Shown piece after piece: positions 17,167 to 24,568 of a stretch of 64,000 nucleotides of DNA. The stretch lies in NCBI RefSeq assembly GCF_031157275.1, contig NZ_JAVIFW010000005.1:124001-188000 (forward strand), written 5' to 3'. The notes below the pieces were generated by a model, which did no database searches, had not been told where the DNA came from, and was given only the letters and a program-made list of their open reading frames with translations. The stretch comes from Streptomyces sp. LHD-70 (lineage in GTDB: Bacteria > Actinomycetota > Actinomycetes > Streptomycetales > Streptomycetaceae). Position 1 is the first letter of the stretch; every line of letters begins with the position of its first letter. A program made the position numbers and the translations under genes.

Positions 17167-18750
17167 GTGAACAAGCGCACCCAGCGGTACGCCCCGTTCC
17201 TCGCGGCGGGACTCGCCGCCGGACTGCTCACCGCCTGCGGCACCGACCAGGGCGACGCCGCCGACACCGGCGGCGGCGTGGTCATGGGAATGTCCGACGC
17301 GGTCCTCGCCACCGACCCCGCCGCCGGCTACGACCCCGGCTCGTGGATGCTGTTCAACAACGTCTTCCAGTCGCTGCTCAGCTTCCCCAAGGGCGGCACT
17401 CAGCCCGAGCCCGACGCGGCCGAGGAGTGCGGCTTCACCGACGCCCACACCCGCGTCTTCCGCTGCACCCTCCGCTCAGGACTGAAGTTCAGCAACGGCA
17501 ACGCGCTGACCTCGAAGGACGTCAAGTTCTCCTTCGACCGCACCCGCGAGATCAACGCCGCCGACGGCCCGGCCGGCGCCATGCTCTCCTCGATCGACCA
17601 CATCGAGACCCCCGACGCCCGCACCGTCGTCTTCCGTCTCAAGGTCCCCGACGCCACCTTCCCCAGCAAGATCGCCTCCGGCGCGGGCTCCATCGTCGAC
17701 CACCGCGAGTACCCGTACGACCGGCTCCGCAGCGACCACAAGGCCATCGGCTCCGGCCCCTACACCCTGGAGTCCTTCAGCGACGACCAGTCGGTGTTCA
17801 AGGCCAACCCCAAGTACCGCGGCCCGGCCGAGCACAAGAACTCCGCGGTCACCCTCAAGTTCTTCCACGACGACCAGAAGAAGCTGAAGCAGGCCGTCCT
17901 CGACGGCGACATCGACCTCGCCTACCGCGGCCTCGCCGCCGAGGACATAGCCGACATCGAGCAGCAGGGCGACGAGTCCGGCGTCGAGGTCGTCGAAGGC
18001 TCCAGCGCCGAGGTCCAGCACCTCGTCTTCAACATGGACCACCCCGTCACCGGCAAGCCCGGCGTCCGCAAGGCCCTCGCGTACCTCCTGGACCGCGACG
18101 CCCTCGTCGAGAAGGTCCACAACGGCACCGCCACCCCGCTGTACTCGATCATCCCGTCCGGCATCACCGCCCACACCACCCCGTTCTTCGACACCTACGG
18201 CGCCCGCCCCCAGCGCGACAAGGCCGCCGCCGCCCTGCGCGAGGACGGCGTGCGCGGCAAGGTCGACCTGACCCTGTGGGCCACCCCCTCCCGCTACGGA
18301 CCCGCCACAGTCCAGGAGTTCAAGGCCATCGCCGAGCAGCTCAACGACAGCGGCCTCTTCGACGCCAAGGTCAGGTCCGTACCGTTCGAGCAGTACGAGA
18401 AGGACATCAAGGCCGGGAAGTACGGCGTCTACGCCAAGGGCTGGGTCCCCGACTACCCGGACCCCGACAACTTCACCCAGCCGTTCTTCGGCCACGACAA
18501 CGTCCTGCAGAACAACTACACCAACAAGACGATCACCGACCGGATCCTCCCCGGAACCGCCGGAGTCAGCGAACGCTCCGCCACCGCCGAGGACTTCGGC
18601 GAACTCCAGGACATCGTCGCCGACGAACTGCCCCTCCTCCCCATCTGGCAGGGCAAGCAGTACGCGGTGACCTCCGACCGCGTCACCGGCGTCGAATGGT
18701 GCCTGGACGCCTCCACCGTCTTCCGCTTCTGGGAACTCGAGAAGCACTGA
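17167..18750 (+). CDS. Peptide/nickel-type ABC solute-binding lipoprotein (2 of 2)
   Basis: 527 residues, SBP_bac_5 family, lipobox LTAC with Cys24. It parallels the upstream paralogue throughout (LRSGLKFSNGNALTSKDVKFS; LPLLPIWQGKQY), but the sequences have clearly diverged, so ligands may differ. GTG 17167 is preceded by AAAGGAACGAAG at a somewhat long spacing; the open frame extends upstream without a better start. The 95-bp gap to the first copy has no terminator, so the two are probably cotranscribed. The hairpin at 18764-18803 ends the unit. Confidence 0.9.
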   Translation: MNKRTQRYAPFLAAGLAAGLLTACGTDQGDAADTGGGVVMGMSDAVLATDPAAGYDPGSWMLFNNVFQSLLSFPKGGTQPEPDAAEECGFTDAHTRVFRCTLRSGLKFSNGNALTSKDVKFSFDRTREINAADGPAGAMLSSIDHIETPDARTVVFRLKVPDATFPSKIASGAGSIVDHREYPYDRLRSDHKAIGSGPYTLESFSDDQSVFKANPKYRGPAEHKNSAVTLKFFHDDQKKLKQAVLDGDIDLAYRGLAAEDIADIEQQGDESGVEVVEGSSAEVQHLVFNMDHPVTGKPGVRKALAYLLDRDALVEKVHNGTATPLYSIIPSGITAHTTPFFDTYGARPQRDKAAAALREDGVRGKVDLTLWATPSRYGPATVQEFKAIAEQLNDSGLFDAKVRSVPFEQYEKDIKAGKYGVYAKGWVPDYPDPDNFTQPFFGHDNVLQNNYTNKTITDRILPGTAGVSERSATAEDFGELQDIVADELPLLPIWQGKQYAVTSDRVTGVEWCLDASTVFRFWELEKH

Positions 18751-18763
18751 CGCCAGAAACACG

Positions 18764-18803
18764 AAGGTCCGGGGCCGACATCACTCACCGGCCCCGGACC
18801 CTT
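18764..18803 (+). terminator. Terminator after the second binding-protein gene
   Basis: AAGGTCCGGGGCCG pairs with CGGCCCCGGACCCTT (one bulged base) around a short loop, 14 bp after the stop codon. It lies between convergent genes and may serve both. Confidence 0.8.
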
Positions 18804-18881
18804 GACGTCCGCTACAGCAGAGCCTCGACGTTCCGCTCCCGCGGACCTTCGACGTTCCGCTCTCGCGGACCCTCGACGTCC
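18801..18881. repeat. 24-bp tandem repeat abutting the response-regulator stop codon
   Basis: Two nearly identical 24-bp units (18824-18847 and 18848-18871, YTCGACGTTCCGCTCYCGCGGACC) are flanked by degenerate partial units at 18801 and 18872-18881. The array ends three bases before the TAG (18884-18886) of the minus-strand regulator, so it forms the start of that gene's 3' untranslated region. Confidence 0.85.
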
Positions 18882-18883
18882 CC

Positions 18884-19555
18884 CTACTGCGCCCCGGGGC
18901 GCACCAGACCGCTCTCGTACGCGTACACCGCCGCCTGCACCCGGTCCCGCAGGCCCAGCTTCGTCAGCACATGACCCACATGCGTCTTCACCGTCGTCTC
19001 GCTGACGAACAGATCCGCCGCGATCTCGGCGTTGGACAAGCCCCGCGCCACCAGCTTCAGGACCTCGACCTCACGCTCGGTCAACGTGTGCAGCGTGTCC
19101 GGCACCGGCTCCTCGCCCGACGGCAGATGCCCCGCGTACTTGTCGAGCAGCCGACGCGTGATGCTCGGCGCCAGCATCGCCTCACCCGCCGCGACCACCC
19201 GGATCGCCTGCACCAGCTCGTGTGCCGGAGCGTCCTTCAGGAGGAAGCCACTGGCACCCGCCCGCAGCGCCTCCACCACGTACTCGTCGAGGTCGAACGT
19301 CGTCAGGACCAGCACCTTCGCCGGACCGTCCTTCTCCGGACCCGTGATCTGCCGGGTCGCCTCCACCCCGTCCATCCGCGGCATACGGATGTCCATCAGC
19401 ACCACATCGGGCTGCAGCGCACGCACCTGATCAAGCGCCTGCAGCCCGTCACCCGCCTCACCGACGACCGCGAGATCCTGCTCGGCCTCCAGGATCATCC
19501 GGAAACCGGTGCGCAGCAGCGGCTGGTCATCGACCAGCAGGACGCGGATCGCCAC
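18884..19555 (-). CDS. NarL/FixJ-family response regulator
   Basis: 223 residues. The receiver domain has acidic Asp9/Asp10, phosphoacceptor Asp55 in VLMDIRMPR, and a Lys in FLLKDAP. The LuxR-type helix-turn-helix at the C-terminus reads LTEREVEVLKLVARGLSNAE and SETTVKTHVGHVLTKLGL. GTG 19555 follows AAGGAGTTTTCTC. NarL-type regulators normally pair with a histidine kinase, but none is adjacent, so it is an orphan here. It lies 21 bp downstream of the RecB-like gene on the same strand and is probably cotranscribed with it. Confidence 0.93.
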   Translation of the reverse strand: MAIRVLLVDDQPLLRTGFRMILEAEQDLAVVGEAGDGLQALDQVRALQPDVVLMDIRMPRMDGVEATRQITGPEKDGPAKVLVLTTFDLDEYVVEALRAGASGFLLKDAPAHELVQAIRVVAAGEAMLAPSITRRLLDKYAGHLPSGEEPVPDTLHTLTEREVEVLKLVARGLSNAEIAADLFVSETTVKTHVGHVLTKLGLRDRVQAAVYAYESGLVRPGAQ

Positions 19556-19576
19556 GAGAAAACTCCTTCGACAGGC

Positions 19577-20470
19577 CTAGACCGGGCCGCCCATTCTGCC
19601 CTGCTCCTCCCCACCGGAGCCGGGCGCCCCGACCGGAAGCGGATACGGCGGGGGAGTCCCCCCGAATTCCGGGCATACCGCCTGGTGGTCGCACCAGCCG
19701 CACAGCTTCGTCCGCCGCGGCCGCCAGTCACCCGACTCGGTCGCCTGCCGGATCGCGTCCCACAACGCGTGCAGCTTCCGCTCCACCCGCTCCAGATCCG
19801 CCGGCACCGGGTCGTACGTCAGCACATCACCGCTGCCCAGATACACCAGCTGCAGCCGCCGCGGCACCACACCCTTCAGGCGCCACACCACCAGGGCGTA
19901 GAACTTCATCTGGAACAGGGCACCCTCCGCGTACTCGGGGCGCGGGGCCTTGCCCGTCTTGTAGTCGACGATGCGGACCTCGCCCGTCGGCGCCACGTCC
20001 ACGCGGTCGATGATGCCGCGCAGTCTCAGGCCTGACTCCAGCTCCGCCTCCACGAACAGCTCCCGCTCGGCCGGCTCAAGCCGCGTCGGGTCCTCCAGGG
20101 TGAACCAGCGCTCCACCAGCGCCTCGGCCTGCGCAAGCCACTCGGCCATCCGCAGCCCCGCGCTCTCCTCATCCGCATCGCCGAACAACTCCGCCAACTC
20201 CGGCTTGGACGCCCGCAGTCGGTCCCACTGGCCGGGCACCAGCGACTTCGCGCGCGGCGCGGTTCGCTCGGCCGCCGGGGCGTCGAAGAGCCGCTCCAGG
20301 ACGGCGTGCACCAGCGTGCCGCGCGTCGCCGCCTCGCTCGGCTTCTCCGGCAGCTTGTCGATCACCCGGAAGCGATAGAGCAGCGGGCACTGCATGAAGT
20401 CGCTCGCCCGGGACGGCGAGAGCGACGCCGGGGGGACTGCGGCCACGGCAGCGGCGGTGCTGTTTTCCAT
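19577..20470 (-). CDS. RecB-family PD-(D/E)XK nuclease with Fe-S cysteines
   Basis: 297 residues of the PDDEXK_1/Cas4-AddB-like group. GTLVHAVLERLF carries the first catalytic His, and VRIVDYKTGKA the Asp-x-Lys core. Cys28 (MQCPLLYRF) and the C-terminal CGWCDHQAVCPEF form the four-cysteine pattern of a [4Fe-4S] cluster. Such proteins are single-strand or end-processing nucleases of DNA repair. ATG 20470 has no clear ribosome-binding site, so a leaderless transcript is possible. In Streptomyces it borders the Pup-proteasome locus. Confidence 0.87.
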   Translation of the reverse strand: MENSTAAAVAAVPPASLSPSRASDFMQCPLLYRFRVIDKLPEKPSEAATRGTLVHAVLERLFDAPAAERTAPRAKSLVPGQWDRLRASKPELAELFGDADEESAGLRMAEWLAQAEALVERWFTLEDPTRLEPAERELFVEAELESGLRLRGIIDRVDVAPTGEVRIVDYKTGKAPRPEYAEGALFQMKFYALVVWRLKGVVPRRLQLVYLGSGDVLTYDPVPADLERVERKLHALWDAIRQATESGDWRPRRTKLCGWCDHQAVCPEFGGTPPPYPLPVGAPGSGGEEQGRMGGPV

Positions 20471-20649
20471 GGAGAAGACCCTACGACCCGGCACTGACAG
20501 CGGACGCATACCATCGACGTCGAACCCTCTCGCACTGCATGATCAGAGAAGCAGCGGCTCACGGCGCCCCGTTGGATGCGCCGGCCGGAAGACGGGCGGG
20601 CGCGTCACACGGCGGCGGAAGACGCTTCGAACGAGGAGACAGGGTCACA

Positions 20650-22236
20650 GTGGACGAGAGCGGCCAGCCGCGCTCCCGCACCGGGGGAGCGGCCCCCGGC
20701 ACCGACGAGAGCACCGAGAACGCCGAGCGGTCGGCGGATCTTGCTGCGCCCGCGGACGATACGACGGACACGGCGGCGGACACGGCCACGGACACGCACA
20801 CGGACACGGACACGCACGCCGCGGAGTCCTCCGCGGCGTCACAGCACGAGCCCGACCGGGAGCCCGATCCGGAGCCGGACCCGAAGCGCGAGCCCCACCG
20901 GGAGCCCGATCCGGACCCGAAGCAGGAACTGGACCCGAAGCAGGAACTGGACCCGAAGCCCGAGCCGGACCCGAAGCAGGCACCAGAACCGAAGATCCAG
21001 CACCCGAGCCCGAACGCCCCGGACCCGCAGCCCATCGCCCTCACCAAACCCACCAGCCCGAAACCCCCCGCCCCCAAGCCCGACCGCCCCCGCGGCGGCA
21101 TCGTCATGGGGCGGATCCTCGGTGTGCCGATCCACGTCGCACCCAGCTGGTTCCTCGTCGCCGCCCTCATCACCTGGGTCTTCGGCGCCCAGCTCGACCG
21201 GATCCTGCCCGAGCTCGGCGCCCTGCGCTATCTCGTCTCGCTCTTCTTCGCGGTCGCCTTCTACGCCTCCGTACTCGTCCACGAGATCGCCCACACCGTC
21301 GTCGCGCTCCGCTACAAGCTCCCCGTCCGCCGCATCCAACTCCAGTTCTTCGGCGGCGTATCCGAGATCGAGAAGGAGTCCGAGACGCCCGGCCGCGAGT
21401 TCATGCTCGCCTTCGTCGGCCCGCTGCTCTCCCTCGTCCTCACCGCCGCCTTCTACGCCGGGATGTACGTCGTAGAACCCGGAACCGTCCCCGGCGTCCT
21501 CATGGCCGGCCTGATGATCTCCAACCTCATCGTGGCGATCTTCAACCTCCTGCCCGGGCTGCCCCTCGACGGCGGCCGCATGCTCCGCGCCGTCGTCTGG
21601 AAGATCACCGGCAGGCCGATGGCCGGCACCGTCGCCGCCGCCTGGGTCGGCCGCGCCCTCGCCGTCTCCGTACTCATCGGACTCCCGCTGCTCACCCAGT
21701 CCGGCATCCTCGGCGGCACCGCCCCCCGCAGCGTCGGCATGGAGACCGTCACCGACGCCCTGCTCGCCGCCATCCTCGCCGCGATCATCTGGACCGGCGC
21801 CGGCAACAGCCTCCGCATGGCCCGCCTGCGCGAACACCTCCCGCAGCTCCAGGCCCGCACCCTCACCCGCCGCGCCGTCCCCGTCACCTCCGACACCCCC
21901 CTCTCCGAAGCCCTCCGCCGCGCCAACGCCGCCGGCGCCCGCGCCCTCGTCGTCGTCGACACCGAGGGCGACGCCACCGCCGTCGTCCGCGAAGCCGCCA
22001 TCGTCGGAGTCGCCGAACACCGCCGCCCCTGGGTCGCCGTCAGCGGACTCGCCCAGGACCTCACCGACGGCATGCGCCTCTCCGCCGAACTCGCCGGCGA
22101 AGACCTCATCGACACCCTGCGCGCCACCCCAGCCACCGAATACCTCGTCGTCGAACCCACCGGCGAGATCTACGGCGTCCTCTCCACCGCCGACGTGGAA
22201 CGCGCCTTCGTCAAGGCCATGGCCCGCACCCGCTGA
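20650..22236 (+). CDS. M50 site-2 protease family membrane protein with CBS domains
   Basis: 528 residues from GTG 20650 (GAGGAG 11 bases upstream; an ATG at 20539 is an alternative). Residues about 60-130 are an acidic, proline-rich low-complexity tract of EPDP/DPKQ-type repeats. Then come membrane helices with the zinc motif HEIAH (His211, Glu212, His215) and the second motif LPLDGGRML supplying the third ligand. The C-terminus has paired CBS domains (VTSDTPLSEALRRA; EIYGVLSTADVERAF). It belongs to the SpoIVFB-like intramembrane proteases with CBS domains, which cleave membrane-bound substrates; the substrate is unknown. It is adjacent to trmI and upstream of the proteasome genes. Confidence 0.9.
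   Translation: MDESGQPRSRTGGAAPGTDESTENAERSADLAAPADDTTDTAADTATDTHTDTDTHAAESSAASQHEPDREPDPEPDPKREPHREPDPDPKQELDPKQELDPKPEPDPKQAPEPKIQHPSPNAPDPQPIALTKPTSPKPPAPKPDRPRGGIVMGRILGVPIHVAPSWFLVAALITWVFGAQLDRILPELGALRYLVSLFFAVAFYASVLVHEIAHTVVALRYKLPVRRIQLQFFGGVSEIEKESETPGREFMLAFVGPLLSLVLTAAFYAGMYVVEPGTVPGVLMAGLMISNLIVAIFNLLPGLPLDGGRMLRAVVWKITGRPMAGTVAAAWVGRALAVSVLIGLPLLTQSGILGGTAPRSVGMETVTDALLAAILAAIIWTGAGNSLRMARLREHLPQLQARTLTRRAVPVTSDTPLSEALRRANAAGARALVVVDTEGDATAVVREAAIVGVAEHRRPWVAVSGLAQDLTDGMRLSAELAGEDLIDTLRATPATEYLVVEPTGEIYGVLSTADVERAFVKAMARTR
20834..20995 (+). repeat. Degenerate in-frame coding repeat (Pro-acidic linker)
   Basis: Inside the M50 gene a 6-18 bp GAGCCGGACCCG-like motif repeats many times, including two adjacent exact 18-bp copies of CCGAAGCAGGAACTGGAC around 20926-20961. 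It encodes the EPDP/DPKQEL linker. Copy number could vary between strains by slippage. Confidence 0.8.
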
Positions 22237-22292
22237 CCCACCGCCGAGCCCGCCGCCCACCCCTCGTGGTCCGCCGCCCGCGACCGGGCCGG

Positions 22293-22298
22293 TACGCT
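22293..22298 (+). promoter_or_regulatory. -10 box TACGCT of a probable leaderless trmI promoter
   Basis: TACGCT ends 6 bases before the trmI ATG (22305), and no ribosome-binding site is visible, which is the arrangement of leaderless mRNAs in actinomycetes. Confidence 0.5.
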
Positions 22299-22304
22299 GG
22301 TCGC

Positions 22305-23216
22305 ATGTCCGAACCGACCGGTGCCGCCCGCCGACGCGGGCCCTTCAAGGTCGGGGACCAGGTACAGCTGACCGACCCCAAGGGCCGCCACTACACGTTC
22401 ACGCTCGAAGAGGGAAAGAACTTCCACACCCACAAGGGTTCCTTCCCGCACGACGAGCTGATCGGCGCACCCGAGGGCAGCGTTGTCCGCACCACCGGCA
22501 ACGTCGCCTACCTCGCGCTGCGCCCCCTGCTCCCCGACTACGTCCTGTCCATGCCCCGCGGCGCCGCCGTGGTCTACCCCAAGGACGCGGGGCAGATCCT
22601 CGCCTTCGCCGACATCTTCCCCGGCGCCCGCGTCGTGGAAGCCGGCGTCGGCTCAGGCTCGCTCAGCAGCTTCCTGCTGCGCGCCATCGGCGACCAGGGC
22701 ATGCTGCACTCCTACGAGCGCCGCGAGGACTTCGCCGAGATCGCCCAGCAGAACGTCGAGCGCTACTTCGGCGGCCCCCACCCCGCCTGGCAGCTCACCG
22801 TCGGCGACCTCCAGGACAACCTCACCGACAGCGACGTCGACCGCGTCATCCTCGACATGCTCGCCCCCTGGGAATGCCTCGACGCCGTCTCCAAGGCACT
22901 CGTCCCCGGCGGCATCCTCTGCTGCTACGTCGCCACCACCACACAGCTGGCCCGCACCGTCGAGTCGATCCGCGAGATCGGCTGCTTCGCCGAGCCCCAG
23001 CCGTGGGAGTCGATGATCCGCAACTGGCACGTCGAAGGCCTCGCCGTCCGCCCCGACCACCGCATGATCGGCCACACCGGCTTCCTGCTCACCGCCCGCC
23101 GCCTCGCCGACGGAGTCGAGCCCCCCATGCGCCGCCGCCGCCCCGCCAAGGGCGCGTACGGCGAGGACTACTCCGGACCGAACGCCGACGGCGGAGCAGC
23201 AGCCGCCGGCCGCTGA
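22305..23216 (+). CDS. trmI: tRNA (adenine-58-N1)-methyltransferase
   Basis: Methylates A58 in the T-loop of tRNAs. The 303-residue protein has the N-terminal barrel domain (VGDQVQLTDPKGRHYTFTLE, GSVVRT) and the AdoMet fold with VVEAGVGSGSLSSF and DRVILDMLAPWE, both typical of TrmI. The C-terminal LADGVEPPMRRRRPAKGAYGED resembles actinobacterial homologues. ATG 22305 seems to be leaderless. The gene follows the M50 protease by 68 bp and stands before the ferredoxin-arc-dop-pup group, its usual place in Streptomyces and mycobacteria. The hairpin at 23245-23292 ends it. Confidence 0.95.
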   Translation: MSEPTGAARRRGPFKVGDQVQLTDPKGRHYTFTLEEGKNFHTHKGSFPHDELIGAPEGSVVRTTGNVAYLALRPLLPDYVLSMPRGAAVVYPKDAGQILAFADIFPGARVVEAGVGSGSLSSFLLRAIGDQGMLHSYERREDFAEIAQQNVERYFGGPHPAWQLTVGDLQDNLTDSDVDRVILDMLAPWECLDAVSKALVPGGILCCYVATTTQLARTVESIREIGCFAEPQPWESMIRNWHVEGLAVRPDHRMIGHTGFLLTARRLADGVEPPMRRRRPAKGAYGEDYSGPNADGGAAAAGR

Positions 23217-23244
23217 CCGCACACAGAAGCACCTCAACGAACAA

Positions 23245-23292
23245 GCGCCGCCGCCGAGTTCCCGTACCGACCACGGAACTCGGCGGCGGCGC
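23245..23292 (+). terminator. Terminator after trmI
   Basis: A perfect 18-bp stem (GCGCCGCCGCCGAGTTCC and its complement) with a 12-base loop, 28 bp after the trmI stop. Confidence 0.88.
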
Positions 23293-23414
23293 TTCGCCGT
23301 TGACCGCTTATACCCGACAGCAACTCATCGCACCCCGCCGTTCCACCCCACTGTGACGTATGGCACCATGCTGGGCACCCCTCCCACCGGCACAGCCCAC
23401 AGGAGACGCTCCTA

Positions 23415-23987
23415 GTGCAGCACCCCGCCGTCCCGGAACTGGCACACACAACCCCCCGCCCCGTGCACTGGCTCGCCACCGCCACGGCACTGGCCGCAGT
23501 CGTCGCGGGCTCCTCTTTCCTGCAGCCCGACCACGCCACCGCAGCCCAGGCAGGCCCCCCGGCCGCCACCAGAACCACCGCACCCGACCCCAAGAACGTC
23601 GAATACCCCCTGCAGTGCGGAGTCACCGCACCCCAGATCCAGAAGCACGCCACCGGCGACCTCGACGGCGACCAGAACCCCGAAACCGTCGCCGTCGTCC
23701 GCTGCGCCTCCGGCTCCGGCACCCCACCCAGCGGCGTCTACGTCATCGCCAACCCCACCGAAGGCAACCCCCGCGTCGTCGCCACCCTCGTCGACCCCAA
23801 GGACCGCCTCAGCGTCACCGACTTCGCCGTCCGTGACGGAGCCGTCACCGCCACCCTCCTCGGCTACTCCTCACCCGATGTCCCGAGCTGCTGCCCGGAC
23901 ACCCAGGACAAGGCCAAGTGGCAATGGCAGAACGGATCGTTCGTACGCAGCGAACAGCCCGACGAGCCCGCAGCCAAGAGCGTCTGA
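23415..23987 (+). CDS. Secreted protein of unknown function
   Basis: 190 residues that I do not recognise. GTG 23415 follows AGGAGACGCTCCTA. A hydrophobic segment (about residues 19-35, LATATALAAVVAG) followed by ATAAQA looks like a signal peptide. The mature part has four or more cysteines (CGV, RCAS, SCCPD) and GDLDGDQNPETVAVV, which resembles the calcium-loop DxDxDG of VCBS/FG-GAP repeats. It is probably an exported, disulfide-bonded small protein. It is flanked by the trmI terminator and a convergent terminator, so it is a single-gene unit. No function is proposed. Confidence 0.75.
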   Translation: MQHPAVPELAHTTPRPVHWLATATALAAVVAGSSFLQPDHATAAQAGPPAATRTTAPDPKNVEYPLQCGVTAPQIQKHATGDLDGDQNPETVAVVRCASGSGTPPSGVYVIANPTEGNPRVVATLVDPKDRLSVTDFAVRDGAVTATLLGYSSPDVPSCCPDTQDKAKWQWQNGSFVRSEQPDEPAAKSV

Positions 23988-24010
23988 CCCCACCGGAACC
24001 CAGCACCACC

Positions 24011-24054
24011 CGAGGTGTACGGACCGCTACTCCGCGTCCGGTCCGTACACCTCG
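24011..24054. terminator. Convergent terminator, secreted protein / ferredoxin
   Basis: A perfect 15-bp stem (CGAGGTGTACGGACC and its complement) with a 14-base loop. The right arm lies within the last codons of the minus-strand ferredoxin (stop 24027-24029). Confidence 0.82.
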
Positions 24055-24338
24055 ACACGGTCCGTCACACGCCGCACATGAATGCAGTCGCCCGGACACT
24101 CCTTCGCCGAGTCCGCGACATCCCTCAACAACGGCAACGGCACCCGCGTCGTAGCCCCCGGATCCTGCAGCAACTCGTCGTCAGCGCTCTTCACATACGC
24201 CAGACCGTCGATGTCGAGCTCGAAGACCTCCGGCGCGTACTGCGCACAAATGCCGTCACCGGTGCACAGGTCCTGATCGATCCAGACCTCCAGCTCCTCG
24301 CCGACAGCCGCTCCCCGGGCCTCCTGCTGCACGCTCAT
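24027..24338 (-). CDS. Ferredoxin, [3Fe-4S]/[4Fe-4S] type
   Basis: 103 residues from ATG 24338. The cluster-binding pattern is Cys25-TGDGI-Cys31 and a distal Cys81-Pro (CPGDC), with Asp28 in the position of the second cysteine, typical of the single-cluster actinobacterial ferredoxins that often hold [3Fe-4S]. GGAG lies only two bases before this ATG; a GTG at 24356 in the same frame is the alternative start. Such ferredoxins feed electrons to cytochromes P450 and other oxygenases, yet none is nearby. It diverges from arc, a conserved arrangement at Streptomyces proteasome loci as I recall. Confidence 0.88.
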   Translation of the reverse strand: MSVQQEARGAAVGEELEVWIDQDLCTGDGICAQYAPEVFELDIDGLAYVKSADDELLQDPGATTRVPLPLLRDVADSAKECPGDCIHVRRVTDRVEVYGPDAE

Positions 24339-24512
24339 GTCTCCTGCTTCACTCACAAGTCGGCCCCGTACGGACGGGTGTTGGACCTTCCGACCCTACA
24401 ACCGCTCGCTTTTTGATGTTGTTCCGTGGGTATTCACCTGGCGTGAGGGAGTACGCAAGGGTGAAGATCGGACACACCCCAGACCTCTTTGTGATCTAGG
24501 GGTTTCAATCCG

Positions 24513-24526
24513 TACCTGCCCAGGTA
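24513..24526. promoter_or_regulatory. Palindrome in the ferredoxin-arc divergent promoter region
   Basis: TACCTGCCCAGGTA has perfect 6-bp arms around CC and overlaps TAGGGT (24525-24530), a -10-like hexamer for arc. It could be an operator for the proteasome genes. No regulator is assigned. Confidence 0.4.
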
Positions 24527-24568
24527 GGGTCAGGAAGCGTCCAGCTCCCCTTGGAGGAGGTGAGGACC

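Noticed and set aside
19577..20470. RecB-like gene as part of a CRISPR Cas4 system
   Set aside because: Cas4 resembles it, but length, the lone context and absence of other cas genes or arrays favour a housekeeping RecB-family nuclease.
20394..23216. A single 940-codon plus-strand frame joining the M50 region to trmI
   Set aside because: Only the last 303 codons are real (trmI). The earlier part is an Arg/Pro/His-rich shadow of the M50 protease gene in another frame.
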